From: Burkholderia cepacia
GTDB lineage: Bacteria; Pseudomonadota; Gammaproteobacteria; Burkholderiales; Burkholderiaceae
Length of the DNA: 64,000 bases
Direction: 5' to 3'
NCBI RefSeq assembly: GCF_001718835.1
Contig: NZ_CP013443.1
Span: forward strand, 2,418,001 to 2,482,000
Notes under the pieces: generated by a model
What the model was told of the DNA's origin: nothing
Seen by the model: the letters and a program-made list of their open reading frames with translations, nothing else
The model's database searches: none
Shown: one piece after another, positions 25,547 through 37,628 of the stretch
Layout of the letters: every line of letters starts with the position of its first letter
How positions within the stretch are numbered: the first letter of the stretch is position 1
Position numbers and translations under genes: made by a program

Positions 25547-27298
25547 CTATCGTTGAATGATGCGTCGCAGTGGCTCGTTGATCGCAGCAAACGCAGCAAT
25601 CACGCCATCAAAAATAAAATCCAGTGCCGATCCATATCCTCTGTTCACACTCGCCGTATCAAAACCAAGCTCCTCGAGCCTCTGCAAGCTCTCTCCGACG
25701 TCATGGGCATCCGCAATTCGAAGATCGTTGTTGATGAACAGCGCGGCGAGACGTGGGTTTCGAGCAGACCTTCCATCCGGAGGAGCGCCGCCAAAAAAAG
25801 CATCAAGCGCCTCGTCATTGGCATCCAGGTTCTCCGCGATGTTTAGCAAAAGCTGCAGCAGCCTGAGGCTCCCGAGCCCCTTGACCTCATCCCGCGGAAC
25901 ACCTGCGGCCTCCAGGATGCGCCGCAAGTAACCATCCGGGATGCGCTGCCAGATCTCGTGAATGGACTTGCAGCGAGAAAGGAAAGCCTGCTGTGACATT
26001 TCTCGCGGGGACACCTGCGCGAGGCGAGCGAGCATTGGATAGTGCAACCAACCGTTCGCCTCAATCTCGGCTCGCTCTATGCCGATCAATTCGACCGCTT
26101 GCTTCTCCTGTCCGAAGGCCGCCCCCAGAGCCGAGAGGTGATCACCCAAGGCGAGCAATTGTTCGAGAAAGCGTTCCGTTTTCCCGACAATGTGCTCTTC
26201 TTCAAGATCGCGCCGGGCAATCTCCTCTGGGCCCAACGCAAAAGCGTATGCATGCAAAATCTCTCGATCGGGCTTCGGCTTGTACAGTTCGCGTAGCGAC
26301 ACCTTAATCATGTTCCGCCCGACTCGGCGACAGTCCGTGAAAGCCCATTGCCCAAGATAGGAAGGACTGCAGTGCCAGTGACCATATACCTTCACGGGCA
26401 CGCTCTTATAGAAACGGTTCTGTTCGTAACGTTCGAGAAATCGATCGTCGAGATAAACGCTGGTCGCATCGACCATGGCGTTCGCGATATCGCGAGTCAT
26501 CGGCCCTTCAATGCCCGGCCACACCAGCCCGTCTGCCGTCTGCTCAGGGCACAGTTCACAATCGACGACCTCAACCGACGCCCACACCTGGAGCAGCAAG
26601 CCACCGTCGTGCTCCTGCAGACTCACGGTGCACCACCCTCCTTCCGCCTCCTTCTCCGCGTGGCTCGTTTCGCCCATCCATTCGCGCAGCTCCCAACGAT
26701 CATCCAGGAGCGTCTCATAGAAGAGTACGCGCACACCACGTGCGCCACGCATCCAGAGATAGCGCCGTAGATACTCGTTGGACATTTTCCAACTGATATT
26801 GCGGGACGCCTGAAAATAGTACTGACCCGAAACTTCCCCCTCCGCGATATCGAATTCAGGGAGTTCCAAATCATCATAGACAAGCCGTTGCGCCTCGTTC
26901 CCCAGGCAACGAGGCGTCAGGCCGAGCGCCATCCAGACCTTCTCCGCAAGATTGTAAGTGTGGAACGAACCGCTTCCCCACGACGCCACAATGTATTCAT
27001 TCCCATCCACGCTCGGTGCAAAATCCCTCGATGCGCCTTTGCGCCCCAACACAGGCACCGAGAATGCAACCGTTCCCTCATTGGAGTCGGAGACGATTGG
27101 CAAGTCATCGCCATCATCGGCGACGACAGCCATCAGCATGTGTACGTATTCTCGATCTGGGCCATAGGGATCGTGTTCAAACCGGTTGCTGACTTCTACC
27201 CTCGTCCCAGGGTCTTTGCCGATAGGCTCCAGAAGCTCGCGCAGACGCGTCGGTACAAATGCAGGCGGAAATGGAAAATTCCCCAAATAGTCAATCAT
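25547..27298 (-). CDS. Unrecognised 583-residue protein with a possible C-terminal HEPN RNase motif
   Basis: I do not recognise this family. The first 370 residues look like beta-rich sequence with many aromatics (WHCSPSYLGQWAFTDCRR). The last 200 are helical, with FEQLL-like and IERAEIEANGWLHYPML segments. Near the C terminus is INNDLRIADAHD (R527 and H532), which fits the Rx4-6H motif of HEPN ribonucleases; this is a motif match only. It follows the PHP/SMC-like ATPase gene in the same direction after a gap of 114 bases, so the two are probably one operon. A two-gene defence unit of ATPase sensor plus RNase effector is the working hypothesis. Confidence 0.5.
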   Translation of the reverse strand: MIDYLGNFPFPPAFVPTRLRELLEPIGKDPGTRVEVSNRFEHDPYGPDREYVHMLMAVVADDGDDLPIVSDSNEGTVAFSVPVLGRKGASRDFAPSVDGNEYIVASWGSGSFHTYNLAEKVWMALGLTPRCLGNEAQRLVYDDLELPEFDIAEGEVSGQYYFQASRNISWKMSNEYLRRYLWMRGARGVRVLFYETLLDDRWELREWMGETSHAEKEAEGGWCTVSLQEHDGGLLLQVWASVEVVDCELCPEQTADGLVWPGIEGPMTRDIANAMVDATSVYLDDRFLERYEQNRFYKSVPVKVYGHWHCSPSYLGQWAFTDCRRVGRNMIKVSLRELYKPKPDREILHAYAFALGPEEIARRDLEEEHIVGKTERFLEQLLALGDHLSALGAAFGQEKQAVELIGIERAEIEANGWLHYPMLARLAQVSPREMSQQAFLSRCKSIHEIWQRIPDGYLRRILEAAGVPRDEVKGLGSLRLLQLLLNIAENLDANDEALDAFFGGAPPDGRSARNPRLAALFINNDLRIADAHDVGESLQRLEELGFDTASVNRGYGSALDFIFDGVIAAFAAINEPLRRIIQR

Positions 27299-27412
27299 CT
27301 ACAGCCCCATAGCGTTGTCGGATGCGGAACCCATCGGGGTGGTGCACATGTTTAACGGAATCGAAGCCCCGCATCTCAATGCAGTGATCGGGCAACGATG
27401 CCTATCTTGCTA

Positions 27413-30403
27413 TTATTCAAGACCAACGCGCAGACGCTTGGCACGCTCTTTGAACGCCCGCTCACCACCTTCCAAGATGTCGCACACGTGCTGCCGAATG
27501 CGCGCATTCTCGAGTGAACCACACTCATAGGCGATGGATGGCAATTGTCCTGGTCGGTGTGGCCCGCACTTTGCGACAATCACCTGATCGGCATCTGTGT
27601 TGACCACAAGGTTCGCGTTGTGAGTGACGATGATGATCTGCCGACGCTGCTTCGCTAAACGGAAACGTTGGACAAGCTCCTGGAAGATCGACTGCGGGTC
27701 CAGGTTCTCTTCCGGTTGATCTATGATCAATGGACGCACGTCCTCTGCGTCTATAGCAAGGTAGAGCAACAGCAGCACGATGCCACGAGTGCCCGGTGAA
27801 AGCTGTTCGATGTCCACACCGTCATATTGCAGACCATAGCCGACTGAAATGTGGTCCGTACCGAAGAGCCAATCAGCAATTTGTCCGGCCCATACACGGG
27901 GGTCTTCGCCCTCCGGACGATGAAGCTTGAGATTCTCCTCATTGGCCTTCGCAAATTCCAGTAAGGCGTTCGCTGCCTGCTCCGCATTTCCCGTGCACCA
28001 TGCGGGTAACAGACTCTCCTTGGCTACCCGCGACAACTCCCCCCGCCCTTTAAATGGACCAGCTGTGCGAAGGTCCAGCAATGCCTCTCCTGCGCTGGCC
28101 CATGCATCAACATTGACTTGGCGTCGAACCGAAAACGATAGTTTGGACAATGATCCTTCAGCTTCATCAATCCGAGTCTTGATCGGGGCATACAGCGTCT
28201 GAAGCTCCGCTTCCTCCTCCTCAATAGCTTGGAAAATTCCCTTATAGGCCTTTCGACGCGCCTCAATCAGAACCCGGATACGCTCGTCCGCGCCCCCGAT
28301 ATGCGCAATCTGCTGGATCACCTTTGCGAGTGCTGCCTCTGCCTTGGTAATTCTCTCGGAAAGGTTGGCAAATCGCTTTGCATTCTGGACATCAACACCA
28401 ACCAGGTTGCGCAGACGAAGGAGCTCTCGTTCGAGCAAAGACAAAGTTTGTAAATCCAGTTGGGCGTCAGCCGCAATTAAAGGTACTGCGGGATCGACAT
28501 TCGGCGATTCTGTCACGTCGCCCGACAGTGCAGTTCCTTGCAACGTATCAATTGACGCTTTTGCCTGCTTGATTCGCGCTTCAAGCAGCACATCGACATC
28601 ACCTGTGAAATCCAGTTTGAATGCATCCCAATCGGTAGCTGTCAAGCCAGCGTCAGCGCGCTCCTCCTTCACCTCAGCCAGCCATTGCGGCGCTTGTCGC
28701 ACTCGGAAATCCTGGACGTCTGCCTTCAAATTGAGCAATGATTGGTGCCGACGCTTTGCACGGTCAACCTGCTGGCGCTTCGCTTCGACCGCCTGCGATA
28801 CCTCTTCATACCGTTTGGCGCGCTCCTCGCTACCTTTCGGGACCAGAGACTGGCGCTCCTTCTTATCGTTCTCGATGGATTTTTTCTTCTCATCGCGATC
28901 TTTTTCGAGAGCCTTCAAACTCGCCTTCTGGACCCTCTCGGCCGTCAGCGAACCCGACGCCTTACTGAGCGCATCTTTTTCACGCTCTCGTTGCTGCCAG
29001 GATGACTCGAGACGAACGTCCAACAGTTCGCGAAACGACTCTGCGCCCAGACGGTCTGTCGTCGAATGTGCATTGAAGATGACCTGTTCGATTTCCTTGA
29101 TCAAGGCGTCATCCAGCCCCTCCGCGGAACATAGCTGATCGACGAACTGTTGAGACAGATATTGGACGCGAGGATCATCCAATAGATCCTCCACATCCGT
29201 CTGCGTCAGGAGATTACCGGTCGTTTCGCCGGACTCCCAATGGAGATCGGCCCTGCAGTCCTCCAGATGCTCCTCTGCTCGTCGGATGAACGACTTGTCA
29301 CTGAGGTGTTTGGATAAAGCCAGCCCACCCGCAGCGATCAGATCGGCAAGCGCAGTTTTTCCAGACCCGCGTGCGCCAATTACCGCGACGAGTCCCGAAT
29401 TCAACGGGATGGTACCGCGCGGCAACCAGGGCGCGTTGCTGACGGACAGTGTCTTGATGGTGTGGCTCTGCAATGCCCCGCGCATAGGCTCAGGGCCAAC
29501 ATGGACGCGCGCCTCAGGTTCAATGCACGCCTGCCGCAGCGTCTCAAACGTTAGATCGCCCTTGATCCAACACAAACGGCTTTGGTCAGGTTCACCAACC
29601 CGGGAAATTTCGTGAGCATCCGAGCCGTGCAAACACGGCTTACATCCGTTCCATTCCCTTTCGAGCTCCTCGACTGTGACCTTTCCCCTGCCCAGCCAGA
29701 ACTCGATCTGCTTCGGGTTGGCACTAAATATGATATGGGCAAACCCCTCTATTTCCTTCCGCTGTGCATTGAACGAGCCAGAGCTATCGCGCAAGCCAGA
29801 AGTGCCATCTTTTTCGCCACCGGCGACAGCAATCAATGCGTGACTACGAACCCATTCATTCTTTTTCCACGCCTGCCGTAGCTGCTCGAAGTTGACCTTG
29901 AACTGATTGGCGCCCTCTGACAAAGCAGCCTTGTCGTCCGAGAGTCCATGGCGATATGCCTTACCTAGCCTTATCAAGTCCGCCGTTTGACAGCGGTAAT
30001 TGTGGCCTTGGTACATGAATTCGAGCTCGAGTAAAAACCGGTTGATCTGCTCGATATGGTCTGCTGGAGAAGGATCGAACAACAGGTGCAGGTTGATAGC
30101 CGCCGCCTTTGATGTCTCGATCCCAAGTCGCAATTCCACGTTTGGAAAGATGAGACCCACGCCGGCAAGGCGCCCTTGCCGCTGATACTCACGTACTTCG
30201 AGATACCGCTCAATGCTGAAATAGTCAGTGATTCCGACGGCCCGAATCGGCGGATCAGCAACCTCGATCTTCTCAAGGTACGTGTTCCACGCCGCTTTAC
30301 CAATGTATTGATCATTGAGCGCCGTACCGGGCGTGTGGATGTGCGGTTCCCAACGATGCCAGATCGACCCTCTTTCGCTTTCTACATCGAGTGTTTCGGC
30401 CAT
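27413..30403 (-). CDS. TrlF-family PHP-domain / SMC-like ABC ATPase
   Basis: The 996-residue protein begins with a PHP phosphoesterase-like domain: HIHTPGTALND at about 21-31, E90 in NVELRLGIE, H106 in NLHLLFDPS and HGSDAH at about 259-264. Walker A GARGSGKTAL follows at about 343-352. The middle (about 470-800) is a long coiled coil rich in Glu, Lys and Leu. The C terminus has the ABC signature region LSPGTRGIVLLLLY, Walker B RPLIIDQPEENLD and a switch histidine in IIIVTHNANLV. Such SMC/RecN-like ATPases with PHP domains occur in defence islands. The ATG at 30403 was preferred to a GTG two codons earlier. Confidence 0.72.
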   Translation of the reverse strand: MAETLDVESERGSIWHRWEPHIHTPGTALNDQYIGKAAWNTYLEKIEVADPPIRAVGITDYFSIERYLEVREYQRQGRLAGVGLIFPNVELRLGIETSKAAAINLHLLFDPSPADHIEQINRFLLELEFMYQGHNYRCQTADLIRLGKAYRHGLSDDKAALSEGANQFKVNFEQLRQAWKKNEWVRSHALIAVAGGEKDGTSGLRDSSGSFNAQRKEIEGFAHIIFSANPKQIEFWLGRGKVTVEELEREWNGCKPCLHGSDAHEISRVGEPDQSRLCWIKGDLTFETLRQACIEPEARVHVGPEPMRGALQSHTIKTLSVSNAPWLPRGTIPLNSGLVAVIGARGSGKTALADLIAAGGLALSKHLSDKSFIRRAEEHLEDCRADLHWESGETTGNLLTQTDVEDLLDDPRVQYLSQQFVDQLCSAEGLDDALIKEIEQVIFNAHSTTDRLGAESFRELLDVRLESSWQQREREKDALSKASGSLTAERVQKASLKALEKDRDEKKKSIENDKKERQSLVPKGSEERAKRYEEVSQAVEAKRQQVDRAKRRHQSLLNLKADVQDFRVRQAPQWLAEVKEERADAGLTATDWDAFKLDFTGDVDVLLEARIKQAKASIDTLQGTALSGDVTESPNVDPAVPLIAADAQLDLQTLSLLERELLRLRNLVGVDVQNAKRFANLSERITKAEAALAKVIQQIAHIGGADERIRVLIEARRKAYKGIFQAIEEEEAELQTLYAPIKTRIDEAEGSLSKLSFSVRRQVNVDAWASAGEALLDLRTAGPFKGRGELSRVAKESLLPAWCTGNAEQAANALLEFAKANEENLKLHRPEGEDPRVWAGQIADWLFGTDHISVGYGLQYDGVDIEQLSPGTRGIVLLLLYLAIDAEDVRPLIIDQPEENLDPQSIFQELVQRFRLAKQRRQIIIVTHNANLVVNTDADQVIVAKCGPHRPGQLPSIAYECGSLENARIRQHVCDILEGGERAFKERAKRLRVGLE

Positions 30404-30752
30404 AAGCACGCTCTCTTGGTTGTTGTTCAGCGGCGCGACCGCGTTTTAAGCGGAACGCATCGACGTCACACCCTCGCTTGAGGTTTGCTCAACCCTTCCT
30501 GCCATCAAAGCTTGTCAACCTGGAGGAAGAGACCTGCGTGACTAGGATCTGCCATTAGCGGACGGTGCGCGTCGTCGTGGCGACGGCACCGTATCAACCT
30601 GCTCCCAGCACCGAGCCCGGTAATGCCCCCTAGTAACCCAATTAGTTGCATCCCCTGCGGTCACTCGCTTCACCCCGGAGCCACCGCCCAACCTTGCCGA
30701 CGTCTGTAAAAAACACTTGACCCCAAGCTAGTTTATAGCAAATATAACAAAC
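30404..30752. promoter_or_regulatory. Divergent intergenic region between the PHP-ATPase and hsdM, with hsdM promoter
   Basis: In this 349-base gap the clearest signal is TTGACC at 30717-30722 followed 17 bases later by AAATAT (30740-30745), overlapping TATAAC (30743-30748). The hsdM ATG is at 30753. GTTTATA and ATATAAC (30731-30748) form an imperfect palindrome across the same site. An in-frame TAG at 30729 rules out a start further upstream, so the mRNA would have almost no leader. The rest (30404-30710) holds no gene I can support. Confidence 0.4.
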
Positions 30753-32585
30753 ATGACAAATAACCTTGAAATTCCTGAGCTCCTTAGGAGCATCCGCGCG
30801 CAGCTTAGCTTGACCCAGGAAGAGCTTGCGGCACGTCTTGGCGTATCTTTCGCCACCGTCAATCGGTGGGAAGGTGGCCTTTCACAACCCCAACGAGCTC
30901 CGATGGCCGCGATTCGGGCGCTCGCACAGGAGGCGCAACTGGAAAATACACCGGCATCTGTCGCGAACAACAACACGCCTCCCCGCCGTCGTGGTCGAGG
31001 GGTGACGGCGGCTCCCACGACTAAGCCGATGGAACAAATGCTGTGGGACGCTGCCTGCTCGATACGTGGCGAGAAGGACGCAGCAAAGTTCAAGGATTAT
31101 CTGCTGCCGCTGCTGTTCCTGAAGCGCCTATCTGATGTGTTCGATGACGAGATCGAGCGCCTCGCAGAGGAATATGGTGACCGCGCTACAGCATTGGAGA
31201 TTGCTGAGTCGGATCATTCGCTCCTGCGCTTCTACCTGCCGTCGGAATCGCGCTGGGCTGTCATCAGCGGACGTGAGGCTTACGAATGGCCGGTTGACGA
31301 GCGGGGACGGTCGACCGCCCCCAAGGATATCGGCGAGCACCTGACCAAGGCCGTGCGTGCCGTGGTTAAACAGAATCCATCGCTCTCCGGCGTGATCGAT
31401 GTCGTCGACTTCGGCGCCGAGCGCAACGGCGAGCGCGACATCAACCCCGCGAAGTTGCGCGGTGTGGTGGAGACCTTCTCCGATCCGCGCTACCGCTTGG
31501 GATTGGCGGATGTACAGCCGGACTTCCTGGGGCGTGCCTATGAATACCTGCTACGCAAGTTCGCTGAGGGGTCGGGTCAGAGTGCTGGCGAATTCTTCAC
31601 GCCGACCGAGGTGGGCTTCCTGATGGCTCACATCATGCGGCCGAAGCCGGGTGAAACTTGCCATGACTATGCATGCGGCTCGGCGGGGTTGCTCATCAAG
31701 CTGCAGCTCGTCGCCCGCGAACTTGATCCGACCAGCAAGGTGCCGCTCAAGCTCTCCGGCCAAGAACTTCAGGCCGAAAGCTACGCCGTTGCGCAAATGA
31801 ACGCAATCATCCACGACATGGAAGTGGAACTCGCGCGCGGTGACACGATGATCAATCCCAAGTTCCGTAATGCCGACGGGACGATTCGTCAACACAACAT
31901 TGCCGTCGCAAATCCGATGTGGAACCAGCCGTTCGCATCGGACTTGTTTGCCAACGATCCGTTCGACCGCTTCCGTACCGCTGGCGGCATCACTAGCGGC
32001 AGGGGTGACTGGGCTTGGTTGCAGCATACGCTTGCCTGCATGGATGACGACGGCCGCGCCGCCGTCGTGCTCGATACGGGCGCCGTAACGCGCGGCTCAG
32101 GCTCGAAGAACGAGGACAAGGAGCGAAACATTCGCAAGTGGTTCGTCGATCGTGACCTGATCGACGGCGTGATCCTCTTGCCTGAAAACCTCTTTTACAA
32201 CACTACGGCCGCCGGCGTGATCGTAGTGCTGCGCAAGAAGAAGCCTGCCGACCGACGCGGCAAGATCATCTTGCTCAACGCGAGCAGACGCTTCAGGAAG
32301 GGGCGACCGAAGAATTACCTTCCGGAGGAAGACATTCGCTCGCTTGCGGCGATGTATCTCAAGGGGGAGCCGGTCGAGGGCGAGGTGGCGGTAATCACCA
32401 ATGAGCGGGTCCAGGAAGCTGACTACAACTTGAGCCCGAGCCGGTGGGTGGGACAGAACGGAACAGCCGAGGTGGGTTCCGTGCAAGATCTCCTTTCCGA
32501 GTTGGTTCGGCTCGATGGGCAGACGCACGGACTGACAGAAAATCTTGCGAAGCTCTTGTCGGGAGTGGCTGATGGGACTGCTTGA
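30753..32585 (+). CDS. hsdM: Type I restriction-modification DNA methyltransferase HsdM with N-terminal XRE HTH
   Basis: The 610-residue protein starts with a 60-residue XRE-type helix-turn-helix (SLTQEELAARLGVSFATVNRWE). A linker with a basic PPRRRGRG stretch joins it to a standard HsdM. The methylase has the SAM motif DYACGSAG (about residue 308) and motif IV reading NPMW (IAVANPMWNQPF) instead of the usual NPPF/Y. It methylates adenine in the recognition site with HsdS and supplies the M subunits of the restriction complex. The fused HTH suggests that HsdM represses its own promoter. Its stop overlaps hsdS by 14 bases. Confidence 0.85.
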   Translation: MTNNLEIPELLRSIRAQLSLTQEELAARLGVSFATVNRWEGGLSQPQRAPMAAIRALAQEAQLENTPASVANNNTPPRRRGRGVTAAPTTKPMEQMLWDAACSIRGEKDAAKFKDYLLPLLFLKRLSDVFDDEIERLAEEYGDRATALEIAESDHSLLRFYLPSESRWAVISGREAYEWPVDERGRSTAPKDIGEHLTKAVRAVVKQNPSLSGVIDVVDFGAERNGERDINPAKLRGVVETFSDPRYRLGLADVQPDFLGRAYEYLLRKFAEGSGQSAGEFFTPTEVGFLMAHIMRPKPGETCHDYACGSAGLLIKLQLVARELDPTSKVPLKLSGQELQAESYAVAQMNAIIHDMEVELARGDTMINPKFRNADGTIRQHNIAVANPMWNQPFASDLFANDPFDRFRTAGGITSGRGDWAWLQHTLACMDDDGRAAVVLDTGAVTRGSGSKNEDKERNIRKWFVDRDLIDGVILLPENLFYNTTAAGVIVVLRKKKPADRRGKIILLNASRRFRKGRPKNYLPEEDIRSLAAMYLKGEPVEGEVAVITNERVQEADYNLSPSRWVGQNGTAEVGSVQDLLSELVRLDGQTHGLTENLAKLLSGVADGTA

Positions 32586-33881
32586 CACCGTGTTTCCAAA
32601 TGGCCGTCGTTGGACTCGGGTGGGTGACTGCTTTGAAGTCACTCGCAAACCGCGTGGATTGAATATGGCTGACCATGACTCCCTCCCGTTCGTGCCGATG
32701 GAGGCCATTCCACAAGGGGGGCACTACGAGCCGCGGTATGACACAAAACTCAGCTCGCAGATCACCAGCGGTACTTACTTCGAACAGGGCGATGTCCTAA
32801 TCGCGAAGATCACCCCATCTTTCGAGAACGGCAAGCAGGCGTGGGCCAGAGGACTGCCGACCCCGTTTGGATATGCAACGACGGAAGTCATTCCGCTACG
32901 TCCGAGCGCTCCGGGCTATGACAGGCGGTTGCTGTTCTTCTACTTGCTGCATCCGGACATCCGCTCCTACGTCTCGGAGCGAATGGAAGGTTCGACCGGG
33001 CGGCAGCGCGTGCCCGAACAGGTTTTGCTGGATTTGCCTTACCCGGAATTACCACCCGAAGAGCAACGTCCCATTGCCGATGCGCTGGAGCAGATCACGC
33101 AGCAAATCGAACTCGAAGACCGCAGCGCGCGAACTGCCGAGGCGCTGAAGCACGCCGCCATGCGCGAGCTGTTCACACGCGGCTTGGGCGGAAAGCCACA
33201 AAAGGAAACCGGGATCGGATTAGTGCCAGAGAGCTGGGATGTCGTACCTCTAGGTTCGCTTGGAAAAATCGGCAACGGCTCGACGCCGAAGAAATCGGTC
33301 CATGATTACTGGGAGGGCGGCACCTTCCCGTGGCTGACAAGTGCAAAAGTATACGACCGAGACATCGAAGCGGCCGGCCAGTTCGTCACGAAGACTGCGC
33401 TAGACAAATGCCACCTCCCCATCGTGAAGCCCGGAGCTGTACTCATAGCGATTACTGGCCAAGGCAAGACGCTAGGACATTGCGCGGTTCTAAGGATCGA
33501 AGCGACGATCAATCAGCACGTGGCGTATCTCCAAACCAACACCACTATGGCCGATCCTAGATTCATTCGGGGATACCTGGAAACACAGTACGACTACCTG
33601 CGTCAGGTGGCGGCCGGGGGCGGTAGTACGAAGGGTGCGCTAACCTGCGCATTCTTGCGAAGTCTTCCCCTGCCATTGCCCGAAATAGATGAGCAGCGCG
33701 AGATAGTTGTCGTCCTCGATACCATCGACCGCAAGATCAACCTGCACCGCAAGAAGCGTGCGGTGCTGGAAGAGCTCTTCAAGTCGTTGCTGCACAAGCT
33801 GATGACCGGCGAGATTGCCGTATCGGATCTAGACCTATCAGCGCTAGCCCTTGTTCCCATGCAACAAGAGGCGATCGCAGC

Positions 33882-33885
<4 letters not shown>
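32572..33885 (+). CDS. hsdS: Type I restriction-modification specificity subunit HsdS
   Basis: The 437-residue protein has the expected two half-repeats. Each has a target-recognition domain followed by a conserved helix: QRVPEQVLLDLPYPELPPEEQ then a helix at about 165-205, and FLRSLPLPLPEIDEQREIV then KRAVLEELFKSLLHKLMTGE near the end. The second TRD begins at about residue 215. It reads a bipartite DNA site for HsdM and HsdR. The start at 32572 (MGLLDTVFPNG) lies inside the hsdM end; the frame is open 27 bases further up but that extension has no support. It overlaps hsdR by ATGA. Confidence 0.87.
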
Positions 33886-36820
<2,935 letters not shown>

Positions 36821-36824
<4 letters not shown>

Positions 36825-37147
36825 AGTCATCGCTTTATCCGAGCCAACAACTTAGGCAACGCGCCCTGGCGTGGTCGGTGAAGCTGCGAGTTCGTCCCCG
36901 TGTCATCCGTATTCAGGAAATGAAGCGCAAATGGGGATCGTGCTCGTCAACGGGCATCATCACGCTTGCGATGGATCTAGTCGACCGAGAGCAGGGGTTT
37001 CAAGACTATGTAGTCGTGCACGAGCTGCTTCATCTTCGATACGCCACTCATGGACGCGTGTTCAAAGCGCTGATGAGCGCACACGTACCAGGCTGGCAAC
37101 GGTGGGAGGAAACCGGCCGCAGTAAGGTCACATCACATGCTGGGTGA
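36821..37147 (+). CDS. DUF45/YgjP-like zinc metallopeptidase
   Basis: The 108-residue protein has the YgjP-like arrangement: KRKWGSCSSTGIITLAMDL, then HELLH (H67, E68, H71) and H77 in YATHGRVF, which would bind zinc. DUF45 genes are often found directly after type I restriction genes. It starts at TTG overlapping the hsdR stop (TTGA) with a strong ribosome binding site, so it is made from the hsd transcript. It is shorter than free-standing YgjP proteins (about 170-230 residues) because it lacks most of the N-terminal part. The substrate is unknown; a role in controlling the R-M complex is inferred. Confidence 0.72.
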
Positions 37148-37373
37148 GGACGGCTCCCGGCGACAAGATCACCCGCGGGACGCGTTGTATTCGCGGCAGC
37201 GCAGCGCCGCGTTTTGGCCAACGACTGGGGGCTCCGCGAACGGCTATTCTCATGCCCCTCCAGCACCTGCAGTATCCTTGTGCCTAGGAACCCATGGAGG
37301 TTGACCGGATTTTCGGCTGGGACGGGCTGTTGAAGCGCCGAGTGTTTTGCTAGTCGCTTTGATAGTGACCGCC
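37148..37373. other. Junction region between island and tRNA-Ser, no gene found
   Basis: This 226-base stretch holds no integrase, no integrase remnant and no convincing gene on either strand. The right end of the island should lie here or at the tRNA 3' end. A second copy of the tRNA 3' end was not found elsewhere in the window by eye. Confidence 0.4.
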
Positions 37374-37410
37374 AAACAAAAACCCCGCAGAGCCTAGACT
37401 CTGCGGGGTT
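37374..37410 (-). terminator. Rho-independent terminator of tRNA-Ser
   Basis: AACCCCGCAGAG and CTCTGCGGGGTT form a perfect 12-base stem (37381-37410) with a six-base loop. On the minus strand it is followed by TTTTTGTTT. It begins 15 bases after the tRNA CCA end. Confidence 0.88.
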
Positions 37411-37424
37411 TCGCCGCCATAAAC

Positions 37425-37518
37425 TGGCGGAGACGGAGGGATTCGAACCCTCGATCCAGGTTTTGGCCCAGATGCTCCCTTAGCAGGGGAGTGCCTTCGA
37501 CCTCTCGGCCACGTCTCC
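37425..37518 (-). tRNA. serX: tRNA-Ser, anticodon GCU
   Basis: On the minus strand the acceptor stem GGAGACG pairs with CGTCTCC, followed by discriminator G and an encoded CCA. The anticodon stem-loop is ACTCCC-CTGCTAA-GGGAGC, so the anticodon is GCU, which reads AGC and AGU. The long variable arm and the T loop (GGTTCGAATCC) are typical of serine tRNAs. The gene is 94 bases long, intact, and probably the attachment site of the island to its left. Confidence 0.93.
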
Positions 37519-37628
37519 CAAACTTTCGCTCGCACCAGGGAGGCAGTGCGACGAGAACGAAATAATATAGGGTTTCGAACCGCACGTCAATTTCCGTGAT
37601 GCATTTTCTTCAATGCATCACGGAAAAT

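Noticed and set aside
37148..37370. Remnant of an integrase next to tRNA-Ser
   Set aside because: Both strands were read in all frames and no recombinase motif or conserved R-H-x-x-R-Y pattern was found.
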